Both the position numbers and the translations under genes were made by a program. This document shows positions 14,001 to 26,000 of a stretch of 64,000 nt of DNA, piece after piece; position 1 is the stretch's first letter; each line of letters opens with the position of its first letter. The notes beneath the pieces were generated by a model that did not search any database, was not told where the DNA came from, and saw only the letters and a program-made list of their open reading frames with translations. The stretch comes from Azadirachta indica (Eukaryota; Streptophyta; Magnoliopsida; Sapindales; Meliaceae), in the NCBI GenBank assembly GCA_022749755.1, contig CM040445.1, positions 14,901,182 through 14,965,181 on the forward strand, written 5' to 3'.

Positions 14001-15680
14001 TCGTCTTTACAACCTATACATGAGGCTAATAGCCTTAACAAAGAAGTCATAAGATTAAATTGAATCCTATTTGCTTTTACGAGGTTTGTATTGGGATCAG
14101 TTTTTAATTGTTTTGAAATTATGCTATCCAAATTTTGCGAAGTACCCAAATTTCTGAGAGGCTATTTGTGGATTAGATTTCTTCTTTAACCAATGTATAT
14201 TTTCTTTATTAAGATAATAAAATGGTTTTTAATGTGGGGTATATTGGGAAGTTTTTATGTTTATCAAATTAATTATGATTATATACATTTGAGAATCAGC
14301 GAAAAGTTTAGTTAATTTTATTTTCCAAAACGTTACGAGTCAAAAACAATTATATCTATGTAATAAATTTAGAATATTATAATAATACAATTGTTTAGTA
14401 AATTTGGAATGTTATAATAATATATATATATATATATATTACTTTAAAATAATTTATAGTAAAATTATATAATTTTTTTTTAATTATATAAATAAAAAAT
14501 AAAAGAAATAGAAAATCAATAGTTTGGTTGAATTTATTTTCTAATTAAAATTAAAATTTAATAACTACTTAGGCTTAATTTTAGGTTTTGAAAAACAACT
14601 CTTTTCCTATTTCTAAAAATTTAATGTAGGATAGAGTGATTTTGTTAAAAGTAATTTAGAAAAAATTTCATTAAACAGCTAAAATAACATTTAATTGTTT
14701 AAAGTTATTTTTATATTCTCTAATAACAATCCTAAATACGCTCTTAGTGAACTAAATTCGTCCTTATTATATAAATAAGGTAATCATGTTCTTTATCATT
14801 CATCTTTTCAATTAATAAAAATTTCACTTCTGTTTTGTCTCTTATGAAATTATTATTTTGAAACTCATATTTTAAAATCTTTTAGATTAAAGTACTATCT
14901 AATTTTGTCTCTGAAAGGATATATAGTCCATCACATCAAATAATTGAACTAAATTTTATGTTTGACAAGGAACTTTTATTTTCACTTTTATCCCTATTGT
15001 GTCAAATTTCACTACTCCACTACAAGTTAATTAATACTTTCGAGTAATATTACACAAATAAATTATTTATACGAACTTATTCATATACAAATCCACAAAC
15101 TAATATAACATGATAAGACTAAAATGATGAAATATTTTTTATTCTTATATATATATATTATAATTTGCTTGTCATTATTCACTTATTTAATTGTATATTT
15201 ATGATTTATCTCAATTTTATTAAATTTATGTTAGAGGTTCTTATAAAAATTTATCTAAAACTTCATGTTATACTTTTAGTAATAATATAGAGAATCAAGC
15301 TATAATACATCTAATTGTTCCGCACACGAAACCCTTACCCTTATTGTTACTTTAATTCAAAATAATAACGTGCTCCAAACTACTGAGTTAGGCCTAAGAG
15401 GTGAGCCTTGCAAGGATTCAAACTTTAGACATGGAGGAAAATGATAGTTGCACATTCTAAATTCTTTTTTATTACATTTTTTAACTTGTGTTACATATGT
15501 TCTATTTTTTTCTTTGAATATTATATATTACATGTATAATCTACCAATATTCATTGAAAATCTACTGAAAATTGGAAGTTTTTATTATATCTAATTTAAC
15601 GTCGCCTAAAGTCTACACTCAATATGGGCAAAATTTGTTTCCACCATTTTTTTTTTAAGGAAAATAATCTCCACTTTACA
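11044..15680. other. AT-rich intergenic sequence between FUL and the retroelement
   Basis: No gene recognised. Contains a 22-bp tandem duplication (TTAAGAAAGTTAACGGTTGA-type) at 11660-11705, TA microsatellites at 12912-12932 and 14421-14440, and general AT-rich sequence. 15361-15440 is less AT-rich, but I could not classify it. Confidence 0.5.
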
Positions 15681-15795
15681 CTTAGGAGTGATGACTACGA
15701 TTGTTAAATTAAGAGTTTATAAGTTACATTACCTAGATAAAAGGGAGGTCAAGAAGCCATGGAACATAAAGATGTTGAAGAAGTATTTTCCTTGA
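15681..15795 (+). pseudogene. Integrase C-terminal tail (Ty3/Gypsy pol) remnant
   Basis: The frame reads ...VYKLHYLDKREVKKPWNIK then MLKKYFP and stop. This matches the conserved end of Gypsy/Tat polyproteins (YRLEDLDGxxxPRPWNxxHLKKYY type), including PWN and KKYF. Upstream of about 15690 the alignment fades, so this is a terminal fragment only. Confidence 0.7.
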
Positions 15796-15809
15796 AAACT
15801 TGGATAGTT

Positions 15810-16290
15810 ATTACTTAAAAAGATTTGACCTCAGCTCAAATCACGCAATGATTGTTTTGTTATACCATTTTTAGGGTTGTCATAAAAAATTCTAACCTCA
15901 GCTCAGATCAAACGACAATGACTAGGAAATTGACGGATTTCATTTTACTTGAAAAATTGTTGTAAAAAAATATGATTTTAGTTCAGATCAAACAACAAAT
16001 ATTGAAAAGGTAATGAATTTTGTTTTGAAATTATTATAAAAAGATCTAACCTCAATACAGATCAAATAGTTAACGACCGCGAAATTCATGATTCCATTTT
16101 AAAAACTATCATAAAAAGATCTGATCTTAGTTCAGTTCAGATAGCGAGCTATTATTAGATCATTAAATCTCATTCAAAAATTGTCGCAAAAAAGATTTGA
16201 CCTCAGATCAAATCAAATGACGACGGACATATGAATTAATAGGTTTCATCCTATTGATAAAGATTGTCGATTTGACCTCAGTTCAGGCCT
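15810..16290 (+). repeat. Degenerate ~76-bp tandem array (about 6.5 copies)
   Basis: The motif AAAAAGATcTgACCTcAG-ttCAGATCAAA recurs near 15816, 15884, 15963, 16035, 16111, 16188 and 16267. Spacing is 68-79 bp and the intervening text is also related (ATTTCATTTT...AAATTGT). The array lies directly 3' of the integrase stop. 3' regions of Tat elements are known sources of new satellite repeats. Confidence 0.8.
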
Positions 16291-16599
16291 TACAATAAAG
16301 AACAATAAGCCAATAAGTCTCGTGCTCACTCAGGAAATCGCAATACGTAATTCTCATTCTTGCTATCTCATTTGAAAGAATGTTTGAAGATAAATTCAAG
16401 AATTTGTTTGATTGAGACAATGAAGACAAGGTAATTCGAAAAAATGTCAACCTAAGGTAAAGGTTTTCAATCAACCATGAACAGAAAAGCAAAAATAACA
16501 TTCATCAAAACTTTTTTCATAAATAAATATTAAAGGTTTAGTCATTTACAAATTGATCAAATTTTCCAAAGTGGAACTTTGTAAAATAAATATCATGCC

Positions 16600-19217
16600 T
16601 TATTTAGTATCGGCAGGGGGTGTGGTATGCTCGATCTGAGTAAGGACAGAGTCTTGGGTGGGCTCTTCAATAATTACTTCCTCTTGATCTTCAACTTCTT
16701 GTTGAACAGGTTGAGGAACCCCAAGTCTATCAAATAGCTAAACTAGGTCAAACTCTTTATATTCTTTCTGGAAGATCTTGCAAGCTAATTCTAAAGCCTC
16801 CTTAGCAGAATCATCGCACTATTGCTTAACTTCCACTTTGGAAATAGCAAGTTCATCTTCTAAACTTTTGTTAGCATGGGCGAGGTTAGCCATGCGGGAA
16901 CCAAGCTTGGATACCTAGGCCTCGAGATTAGTAACTTTATACTTGAGCCTACTGTGCTCTCCTGCCCATTTTTTCCTCTCCCCACTGAGCTGAGCCTCTA
17001 AGCTCTCTTCCCCCTTTTTTTATTCCTTCAATTTTCGATTCAGTGCTCCCTCTCTAAAGTTAGTTGATCTATGCACTTATACAAATTTACATTCGCGATA
17101 GAACACTCCTTTTGCGCTTTCGATGTGCATGGTAAGGGAGTGATACACCTGCACAAGTCAAACAATTGATTAATAAGTCTGACCACAATTAAGCAACAAC
17201 GAAAAAATTAGGAAATAGTATTAGCAGCATCTATTTTTGAAGAGAAGGACGAGTTTATTGCTCCGATCAGATGATTGATGGAAAGGATAAGGTGCTAAAA
17301 AAGATCTTTTTTCTCTTCAGGGATGTGTTAAGGAAAGACCGTCTACTTCAATAATCTCTTCCTCTTGCTCAGTATGTTGCTTCTTAGCCAGTCTCTTCTT
17401 AGCACTTTCGAAAAACTCCGCAGAGCGCTTTCCTTTATCCTTGAGTAAGTTCTTCTTATCCTTTTTAGGATCTTAATCAGCCTTTTTTCCCTTTGCCTTG
17501 GGATTGGCTACCTTTTTCTTGGGCGACTAATCCTTGTCTTGCTCAGGTTTCTTGGAAGTTTCTTTCTTGTTCCTTACTGAGTCCTCAGGATAGGATTCTA
17601 GAGAAGAAAGGATGGAGCTTAGTAAGCTCAAAAGTTTTCCCTTGCGTCTCTTTGAGCCATCTTCTCTACAAAATATAAAAGAAAAGGGATAAAAATTTGT
17701 GCAAACAAGAGAAATCACAAAAGGAGGAACGAGTGAAATACTCACTTTGACCCATAGTAGAGGTATCTTGGTCAATCTCTAAAGAAAGCCCTTTTTTCGC
17801 TTTAAGAACAGTATTAAGTTCTTCACGAGTAGAAGTGACCTCGACTAAACTAGAGCTTATTAATTGATCAGGTGAGACCAACTTTTGATCGGCCTTCTTT
17901 ATACGACTAGCACTAATCTTTGACAGAAGAAAGGTGGTTAAGTTAGGTTTTGAACCCTGAGCAGCTGCATAAGTAAAGAAGATCATTAGTGATTGCGTTT
18001 AGCACGAAAAACCAAACACATCATTTTGACTTTATCAGATACACTTACAGATAATAGGTTTAAACGCATAAGGCATAGGGCCATGTATGTTCATCTTGAC
18101 CAAAGAAGATTGACACTAATCCCCGCTTGCATAAAATCACCTATCCTTCTAATTCTTATTGCAGAAAGGGTGACCCATAACTAATTTATTAGTCTTAATA
18201 TAGGCTTGGAGATGATAGAAGTCCGGGTGTTTCTTCGGCCTTTTCTTGAATAAAAACAAGTATTTGATTTCACCAATGGTTGGTGGGATTTGTTTGACCA
18301 TGACCTAGATCACAAATAACCCAGTGATAGTCTTTCAACTGTTCAGGTTCAGTTGATAGAGAGAAATTTTGAAACTGTAAAACAAGGCGGCAAAGTAAGT
18401 CTGTAGTGGTAACCTGGCCCCAAAGAGGAACAGCTCCTCGTTAAAAGCCATCTTGTCCCCCCTGAGGTGGCTTGAGAATTCATTGGCCTCAGGAACCCTA
18501 AAAGTGATAGATTTGGGGATTTGATAAAGTCTTCTAAAGGCTATAAGATCGGCCTCGATGATACTAGAAGGAAATTTATCAGTTTTGAATGGGTTGTTCT
18601 CTCTGGTTAGGTCGGAGGGAGGGTATTATACCATAGGTTGATGGCTGCTATCAATATGAGGATTCTCTTTGAAGTTCAACCCATCTTGGTCATCTTTAAA
18701 CGTGTTATCTTTTTCCTCATCATCCTTACTCACATTCCTATCTCTTTGTCTACTCTATATTTAAAGCGCTTTGAATATGTTTTTCTAAGGTACCAATTCA
18801 TGGCTACTTAGTTCAAATATCAGATTTAAAGATGTAGGCTGATCAAAATGTTGGGTGACTTTAAGAACTTTTTGGTCTCCCATGTTAGTTTGTTCATGGT
18901 CTATTTCTCTTTGCATATAGTTAGAAGAACTATCAGACAAGATCACCACTTCAGATTCTAGATGAAAATACTTGAGGGCATTTGACTTAGGATCGAAGAT
19001 GGTTAAAGGAATCTCAACGTTGGGGTAAAAAACAATTAAAGGTTAGGCTTTCCTTAAGGGAATGTTTTCATTTTTCCTAATAAGTTCAGCTTTAATCCTA
19101 CGATGAAATGGGTTCTAAGCTTTATAATGTCTCAAATTAATTTGTTGAAGAGGTGTCAAATTTACTTCTTGGGCTACTGGGAATGTCCCTTATATCAAGT
19201 TTCTCAAGTCTTGCCAT
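16600..19217 (-). pseudogene. Antisense extra ORF of Tat-like element, gypsy-type transposon domain, broken
   Basis: The minus strand starts MARLEKLDIRDIPSSPRSKF at 19217 and ends EPTQDSVLTQIEHTTPPADT + K and stop at 16600-16602, with many stops and frameshifts between. A central segment (about 18.5-18.1 kb) reads VPEANEFSSHLRGDKMAF, LPLQTYFAALFYSFKISLYQ, IPPTIGEIKYLFLFKK, HPDFYHLQAYIKTNKLVMGH. I read this as the plant domain once named 'putative gypsy type transposon' (Transposase_28-like). A Lys-rich linker follows (17.53-17.39 kb, KKKVANPKAKGKKAD), then a coiled-coil tail (KLGSRMANLAHANKSLEDEL) and an acidic end. The role of this ORF family in the element is not established. Domain name is from memory and needs a profile search. 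Confidence 0.6.
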
Positions 19218-19832
19218 AGTTAACCTAAGCAAACACCAATAGAGGCTGGTCAGTTCAAAAGTTACCCTTGGACATAACTACAGTTAAATGATAATTTTGT
19301 TCAAATAAATTCAAAATTGCCTAAAAGAGAAAAAATCTTAGTGCATGAGATCAGGGATATTTCTTTCCAATCACAGAACTTAACTTTAGGGTTTCTATGA
19401 GGTTTATGTGTTGTCACCTGGACACAATCAAATCCCTGCTCGGATAAGAGAAACCTAAACGTCTGAGTCTAGTTTCGGAATGCTTTCTACTGATTATTTT
19501 GACTATTGGATTTATTATGATATCTTAAGGCATTAAAGTAAGTTTGAGTTACAGAAAAAACTACAAAGCTAATCAAGGAATTGTGACATTTTTCTCAAAT
19601 GATGCAACACGTTTGCATCTCACTAATGCAAAAAAGTACATGCAACAATAGGATTTGATAGGAAAGCAATTTACTATAGTGAAGAAGTTTGCCAGAGGGT
19701 GGAAAGCGAACACTGGAGATATAACAGAACTTGTTTGCGTATGAAAGATGAAGCCTGCAAAGAATGAAAAGAGTTTTCAAAACTTTGTGGAAAACGCGAG
19801 AAGGTAAAGTGGTGAAAGGGGGAAAGTTAAAA

Positions 19833-19840
19833 CTTTTATA
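19833..19840 (-). promoter_or_regulatory. Possible TATA box driving the antisense ORF
   Basis: The minus strand reads GGGTATAAAAGTTTTAAC about 620 bp upstream of the antisense ORF start. Extra ORFs in Tat elements lie opposite to the LTR promoter, so they need their own promoter or host read-through. Consensus match only. Confidence 0.35.
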
Positions 19841-20310
19841 CCCATTTCACATTTCTTAGATCCGTATTACAACGAAGATGAATGGTTTTGATGATGCCAC
19901 GAGGTTATTGGCTGAGGTGGCAATTTTGCAAATACGATGTGGTGTGAGGGCACATGGCAGCATGATGAAGGGTTTAAAGCAGTAACAGTTGTAGCATTTA
20001 TGTACATCAATTATTGATGCAAAAATCAAGGTCAAGAGCGCGTACGTTTTCACACCACTAGCGTTTCGCTTAGATTTCAAAAGTCGCTATTGTGCTCAGT
20101 GTTCAGCTACTAGGTGAAAGTCGATTCTCATCAATTGTAGGGAAGATCTAGTATTTAGAAGAGTAATGGGGGTGTTCACTCGGGGCAAGAGGGCTTTGCA
20201 GACCATACCTAATAATCTGTTCAGCTTGATGTCATTTGAGAATGATTTGGGCAGTCCCTAAATAAAAGTTTATAGTGAAAATGACTAGTTTTAATGAAAA
20301 TTAGGGGGCT

Positions 20311-20892
20311 TGATGTTTGGGAGAATGGCTTGAGGCCTGGGGGGTTAATGAGCTGTAAGCCAGTAAACTCATATATTTGTTCAGTGTGGCTGAAGAAGGA
20401 TTTTGGTCAAACTATGTCAGGTCAGGAGAATCTGACTGATGAGGCAAGCTTAGGGAAACCATTTTAGTGCAAAGGAAAACGACTTTAGGCCTATGAAGCA
20501 AATAGGTTACACGATATATGACTTGATGCTAGGACTGTTTGGATACGCCTCACTCGAATCAGCTTAGGAAGAATTCTGCTCAGATGTCACACAAGTGAAT
20601 CTGATCAGTTAGTAATATTGTTATTCGAAGGCAATTCTTATGAGAAAAGTAAAGCCAATATTGGAAGTCTCAATTTAAGATAAGTTAGGATTTTGTAGGA
20701 TACGTTAGAATTTTTAATTTTATTAAAATAAGGAAATTAGCACTATATATGTATCACACTCTTTTCATGTAGATGGATTCATGAATTTTTTTGAAAATAA
20801 ACAATAAAGCATTTGTTCTCTCTTTTGAGCGAAGAAGAGAAAAATTCAATGTTTACTGTATAGTATTAAAGTTGTAAATTTCGGTATCAACA
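20311..20892 (+). repeat. 3' LTR of the Tat-like element
   Basis: The 582-bp segment begins TGATGTTTGGGAG just after a G-rich purine tract (polypurine tract) and ends GGTATCAACA. Inside are a TATA-like run (TATATAT, 20743-20750) and two AATAAA signals (20797-20802, 20803-20808) near the end. This is the promoter and polyadenylation layout of an LTR. No partner LTR was found in the window, so exact ends are uncertain. Confidence 0.55.
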
Positions 20893-21466
20893 ATGAGAGT
20901 AAAAGTTGATTTGCTTCGTAACAAATCTACTAAATCTATTACAACTTAAATCTTTGAATATGGATAAATTTTTGTCGTCCCTAAATCTAAGTTTGAAGGG
21001 AATAAAGGTTACTACGTTCTTTAAAAGTCACCTAGCGGCCAAGTGTTACAATGCTACAACCTTAAGATAGTTTATAGACTACACAAATTTGTTACAATGT
21101 TTCACTGTTGTATTAGATATGGCTTTAGACTGAAACCTTAGGCCTACAATATGTGAGAACGAGTTACCTTTAATAACAATATAAAAGAATTCATGTTGAT
21201 ATTATTAAGTTATGAGTCTTACCAAATAGCTCAAAATTGAATAGGTTGTAATATAGTGGAAAAGCCACGTTGGGGTAGGAAAAATTTTGAAATTTAAGGA
21301 TAAAATTTATCATTTTAACTCTTTAAAGTTTGTTTTTATTATTTTAGTCTCAACAGATTTTGAATCATTACATTTGGCCCTCCTTTCTCCTTACCTTCCA
21401 CCACCTCCCTCCCCCCTCTCACACTCACACCCCCTCTCACCCCACCCACCCACCGCCCCCCCCCAC

Positions 21467-21504
<38 letters not shown>

Positions 21505-22171
21505 CCGCCCCTTTCCCATATTTAATCTTAACTCTGCCCTTACTGCAATATGAGTGTATACAATACATCTACATGACCTAATTTGCAATAAGAAAATTCT
21601 TCGATGTGAATTGAGGTCTTTTAGTAGCTAAAGATTGCAAAATAATCTCAGGTGGTGTAGGGAATATAAAATATTCTAATGGTAAAAAGATACTATTTCA
21701 CTAATAAAGTAGCCAAATTAAAAATCAAGATTATTTGGTTGTTTGATGTTGCTAGTTTGTTGCGTAGGTTGGAAGCAAAGATTTAGCTTTAGGTTACTGA
21801 AAAATCAAAAAGAGATTACCATATCAAAAGGGATGCCTTTTGCATATGATAGGTGGTTCTTTTATAGACTAGGAGTTGTAGCCATATTCTAACTCCCTAT
21901 AATTATTATATACTTTGTTAAAATAAGCTTTCCTTTCCCCCTTAAAAAAGTAAGATTTTTATTAAAAATGAATTTTGCTTATATATATATATATATATAT
22001 ATTATTTTAGTACAACTTTTGAAAAGTGATTTGTATTATAATAAAATATCTCTTTAATATAAAATAAAGTTTTTATATTTAAGAAATTATCAACTTACAT
22101 TTCAAACGAATAAAATAAAAATTTTTATTCCTAATAAAATAAGTTTATATCTTTAAACTTTTTTTATTTAG
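20893..22171. other. Intergenic block with poly-C tract
   Basis: No gene recognised. 21391-21510 is an extreme pyrimidine stretch (CCT, CAC and C runs), followed by ordinary AT-rich sequence with a (TA)n run at 21980-22002. Confidence 0.5.
21468..21502 (+). repeat. Homopolymer (C)35
   Basis: 35 consecutive C residues, preceded by CACC/CCCA-rich sequence from about 21405 and followed by GGCCGCCCC. Spurious Pro-rich (plus) and Gly-rich (minus) open frames arise from it. Possible G-quadruplex (minus) or i-motif (plus) former. Confidence 0.85.
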
Positions 22172-23041
22172 AAATTAACCAAAAATACCACTCTTTTAGG
22201 GGGCAAAATTAAAAAAATGCCATGATAACTAAATTTTATTAAAAAATGTCACTTTTAGCTAATTTGGGACAAAAATACCCTTACTTTTATCATGCTACTT
22301 AATTCACAAAAACATTACCAAAATTCTTTTTCATCAACCTTCAAGCATCTCTCATCTTCATCTTCATTTTCGTTAACCTTCGATTGTCGGTGAAGGGAGA
22401 CTATGCACAGAAATGGACGACGACTTTCAATGACAACATTGGCTCTCTGATCTACGTTAAGGTTTCAACTTAGCAATTGAAATCCACTTTTTTGTTAGAA
22501 TATATATGAAATTTTTTCATTTTTGTAATAAATTAAGTGTTAAAAATATTTGAATTTAATTGACTTGCAAATTATTGAATGAGAATGGAAAAATTATGTG
22601 TGATTATGTGAGAAAATTGTTGAAAATTGACTTCGTGACAAACCTTACATATTTTCGAGCATTGTTCAATTGAAAAGTATGTTGTTCCTAAACTCGAAAC
22701 CATGTGTTTTGTGTGCATGAAAGTACAGCTATGGAAGTAGTACTTTGAACGTCTTCACTTTTGAGTTTAGGCAAAAATAGACTTTCGAGTTAAGATAAAT
22801 TTTAGCTTCAAGTTATATGTTTAATGTACAGTTTCGAGTATGTGAAATGGAAACAATAATTTCGAGTTTTTTAACACTCCAAAGTACGATTTGCATTTCG
22901 TGTGTTTTTGTTGATTAAGTGGCATGGAAAAAATAAGGACATTTTTGTCTTGAAATTGTAAAAAGTGGCATTTTTTATTAAGTTTTTGTTACCATAGATT
23001 TTTTAATTTTGCCTCTAAAAGAGTGACTTTTTAGTTGATTT
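22172..23041. mobile_element. Non-autonomous TIR element, about 150-bp TIRs, Mutator-like
   Basis: The left end AAATTAACCAAAAATACCAC pairs with the reverse complement of the right end AAATCAACTAAAAAGTCACT. The match runs inward about 150 bp through CTCTTTTAG, GGCAAAATTAAAAAA and AAAAAATG.CACTTTT. Unlike the other MITEs the centre (22330-22910) is not palindromic and carries repeated TTCGAGTT/CTCGAAAC motifs. A T-rich duplication flanks it (TTTTTTATTT on both sides), but low complexity makes the target duplication ambiguous. No transposase ORF. Confidence 0.7.
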
Positions 23042-26000
23042 TTTTTTATTTTAGATAAATTTAAGGAATTTATCTTAGAACAATTTTGATGTATAAAAAC
23101 ATATATTTTTAATAAAAATGAGAATTCTTTATGAAAAAGAGATTTTTCAAACATAATGTAATATTAATTAAACATTTTTACCTCTGAGCCTTTATGATTT
23201 TGTGCCCGTTTGGATTAATTTTTTATTAGGCAAAAAAGTTTTTTTTTAGTAGTAAAAGTATTTTTTAAATTTTTATATATCGTTTAGTTGATATTGGAGA
23301 AAGATTTTTATAAATTAAAAAAGCCGTTTTCATTCTATTAGAAAAAATCAAAAAATTTGGAACTTTGACAATAGAGTTTTTTTTTATTTTTTTAAAAAGT
23401 AAAATTAGTTAAAATAGTTTTATTTTATTTTAAAAATTTTACATTATTTTTTAAAAATAAAATATTAAAAACTTGTTTATTAAAGTAATTATTCAAATTT
23501 TCTCAAAAATTATTTATGACAACTAAATGATTAATAAATTTTCTATTTATTTAAGCTTTATTGGTAAAAAGTTTAATTAAAAAAATTTTATTTAAAAAAT
23601 TATACTAAATGAATTCTTATATAATTTAATGCCATCTTAAATTTATATATACTTTCTCCATTATAACTCACAATTTGAATTTTAAAATAGTGTATGATTC
23701 AATTCTATTGTAACTTTATATATCTAATCAAACCGTTTGGTTTTAAACTTGTTTTCGAGTCCATATTTGATTATTGGACTTATCAACAATATTGCACAAA
23801 TTATTGACTCCAATTATTGTCCACAATAAACCAAAAAAAAAAAAAATCTATGAATATTGGCAAAGAAGTCTTATTAGCGTGAGACAAAGTATCGAGGAAT
23901 TTAGAAAGAGGACGGAACGTGGTGGAAAAAGAAAAAGAAAAAGAAAAAGAAAGTAGGCCGAAAAAAGAAAAAAGGGCTAGCTGTAATGGTACCACATAAT
24001 GCAGTCCATTTTCCAAATCGGGCAACTTAACATTTACTTGTCATATATATGTGTAGAATGTAAATTAACAACAAAAAAGCAAAAACACAAGCGTGAAAGG
24101 TATTAGACAACTGTTGCAACGTTTTCTTGCAACACTTATCGACTTGGGGTCTGGCAACATTATAAATATAATTGAGGTTACATCACGTGGGGAAGTGGCC
24201 CAATCCATGCATGTATATTGAAATATATAGAGAAGGGTAGGCACTTGTCTTTTCCTTTCAAGCTTGACCAATTTTGATTGGTAGAATTGGGTAATTTGAA
24301 AGCGATGATTGAAAATGAAAATAGAAAAGATTATCTCTACTCTCTACTTGGAATAAATAGAACCCTACCCTGCTGCACTCTTGCTTTATATTATCTTAAT
24401 TTGATTCTTACTGGCTTGTAATTTTATCACAAACAAGCTGTATATTAGTAGTCTATTTGCAAAGTGCTTATTTCTCTTTTTTTTTTTTTTTTTTTTTGGA
24501 AAGGGTTCTAGAATTGATCATTCTAAAATACTCTTCTTATAAATAACTCGACATCTAAAAATTTTTATATAATTGTCAAATTAGTTAACTTTTCACAATC
24601 TTGTTAGGATAAATTTTTCTTAAATTAAAAGCAAATTTCATTTAAATTAAACTTATATTTTATTGGTAGTGTCAAACTTGTAACAATTTAGATTATTGGC
24701 TCTCGACAGACCTTCAATTTAAATATTTATAGATTACACAAATGATTACAATCTCAAGGATTTAAGTTTCCACAATCTGGATAGATTTTTTCTAAATTAA
24801 GAGCAAATTTTGTCAAATTAAGACAAACTTTTGTAAATGATGTTAAATTTGTAGTAATTGAAATTTCTGACCTTCGATAAACTTCTAATTTAAATAATGA
24901 TAAATTATACATATAATTGAAATTTTGACTACTAACTTTTAATAAATTTTTTATTTAAATATCACTGTATTGTATAAAAATTGTACATTAAAAATAGCAG
25001 AATAATATTTTGTGAGCAACAAGAAAATGTGATTTTTTGTGGAAAAATGGAATGGAAACTACAACCTTCCCTAGTTGGGATTTAGATATTGGATGATATA
25101 AAGATGGCTAGAACTGGGGTCAGAATATGTAATGATGGCATCAGGTGAGATTAAGAAAGAGATAAAACTAATAAAATAAAATAGAAAAAGAATGTACCCA
25201 TTTGATTAACTAGCTATAATTTGGCTTAAACTTTGATTAAGTGCTTAGTTAATAAAAGGAAATGATTGTTGTTTGTGCTCAATTGGATGATTTTAAATTA
25301 ATTATTAAAAAGAATTACAAAAGCAACAATAATTAACATTAACAAGCGCACTTTAATTCATGCACATTGGAGGAGCAATCTTTAATTTTATTAAAGCAAA
25401 GGCTGGAATGGGTTTGGGCCTATAGTTATTTCTCACTCAACTTGGATTAGTCCACGTATGTCTACTGGCTGCTATTATTTGCATCTCTCTTCTTCCTTTT
25501 TTTTTTTTTAATTATTATTTTTTATTTTTTTATTCCTTTTACATAGAAAGATATTGCTTAACGTTAAGTCAATAGACAGATGCCCTAATGATATTTTAAA
25601 ATACAAAATTTCTGATATTTAGACAAATAGACAAACAATCTTTGAATTTATTTAAGTTAGTTAACTTGTCAAGTTATGATCATTTGTATTCTTAAGCATT
25701 TGTAAAATAACAAAATAAGGTATTCTTTTCTATTATAATAATGTAGTCTACATTTTAGTTATTTTTCACAATCTATTTTTTAAATTATAACAATTTATTC
25801 TCTATTTTAATATTTTTTATAATATACTAAGAAATAAATGAAAATTCTTTTTTAATTTATTATTTTAATAAAAGTAAGAAGAAAAGAAAATAATATTAAA
25901 AAATATTTAAACAATCAATTAGATCAAATCCATATGCTAAAAATTTCTAACCTTATTCTTTTACTTTCTTAATAATAATTGATATTTAATTATTAAAAAA

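Larger units (their letters stand above)
15681..20892 (+). mobile_element. 5'-truncated Ty3/Gypsy LTR retrotransposon, Tat-like
   Basis: In plus-strand order: degraded integrase C-terminus ending in stop at 15795, a tandem-repeat 3' untranslated region (15810-16290), an extra ORF in antisense (16600-19217), a purine tract (TTAGGGGG, 20301-20308) and a TG...CA LTR (20311-20892). Extra antisense ORFs and tandem repeats between pol and the 3' LTR are known hallmarks of plant Tat-lineage elements. No gag, protease, RT, RNase H or 5' LTR was found to the left, so the 5' part is lost or unrecognisable. The element lies between the SEP and FUL genes. Confidence 0.7.

Noticed and set aside
15681..20892. 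Reading the 16.6-19.2 kb ORF as the gag of a minus-strand element
   Set aside because: The integrase tail, purine tract and LTR signals all point to plus orientation, with this ORF antisense and 3' of pol.
21287..21588. Pro-rich (plus) and Gly-rich (minus) open frames
   Set aside because: Products of the poly-C tract and flanking CCT/CAC repeats; no domain or codon structure.
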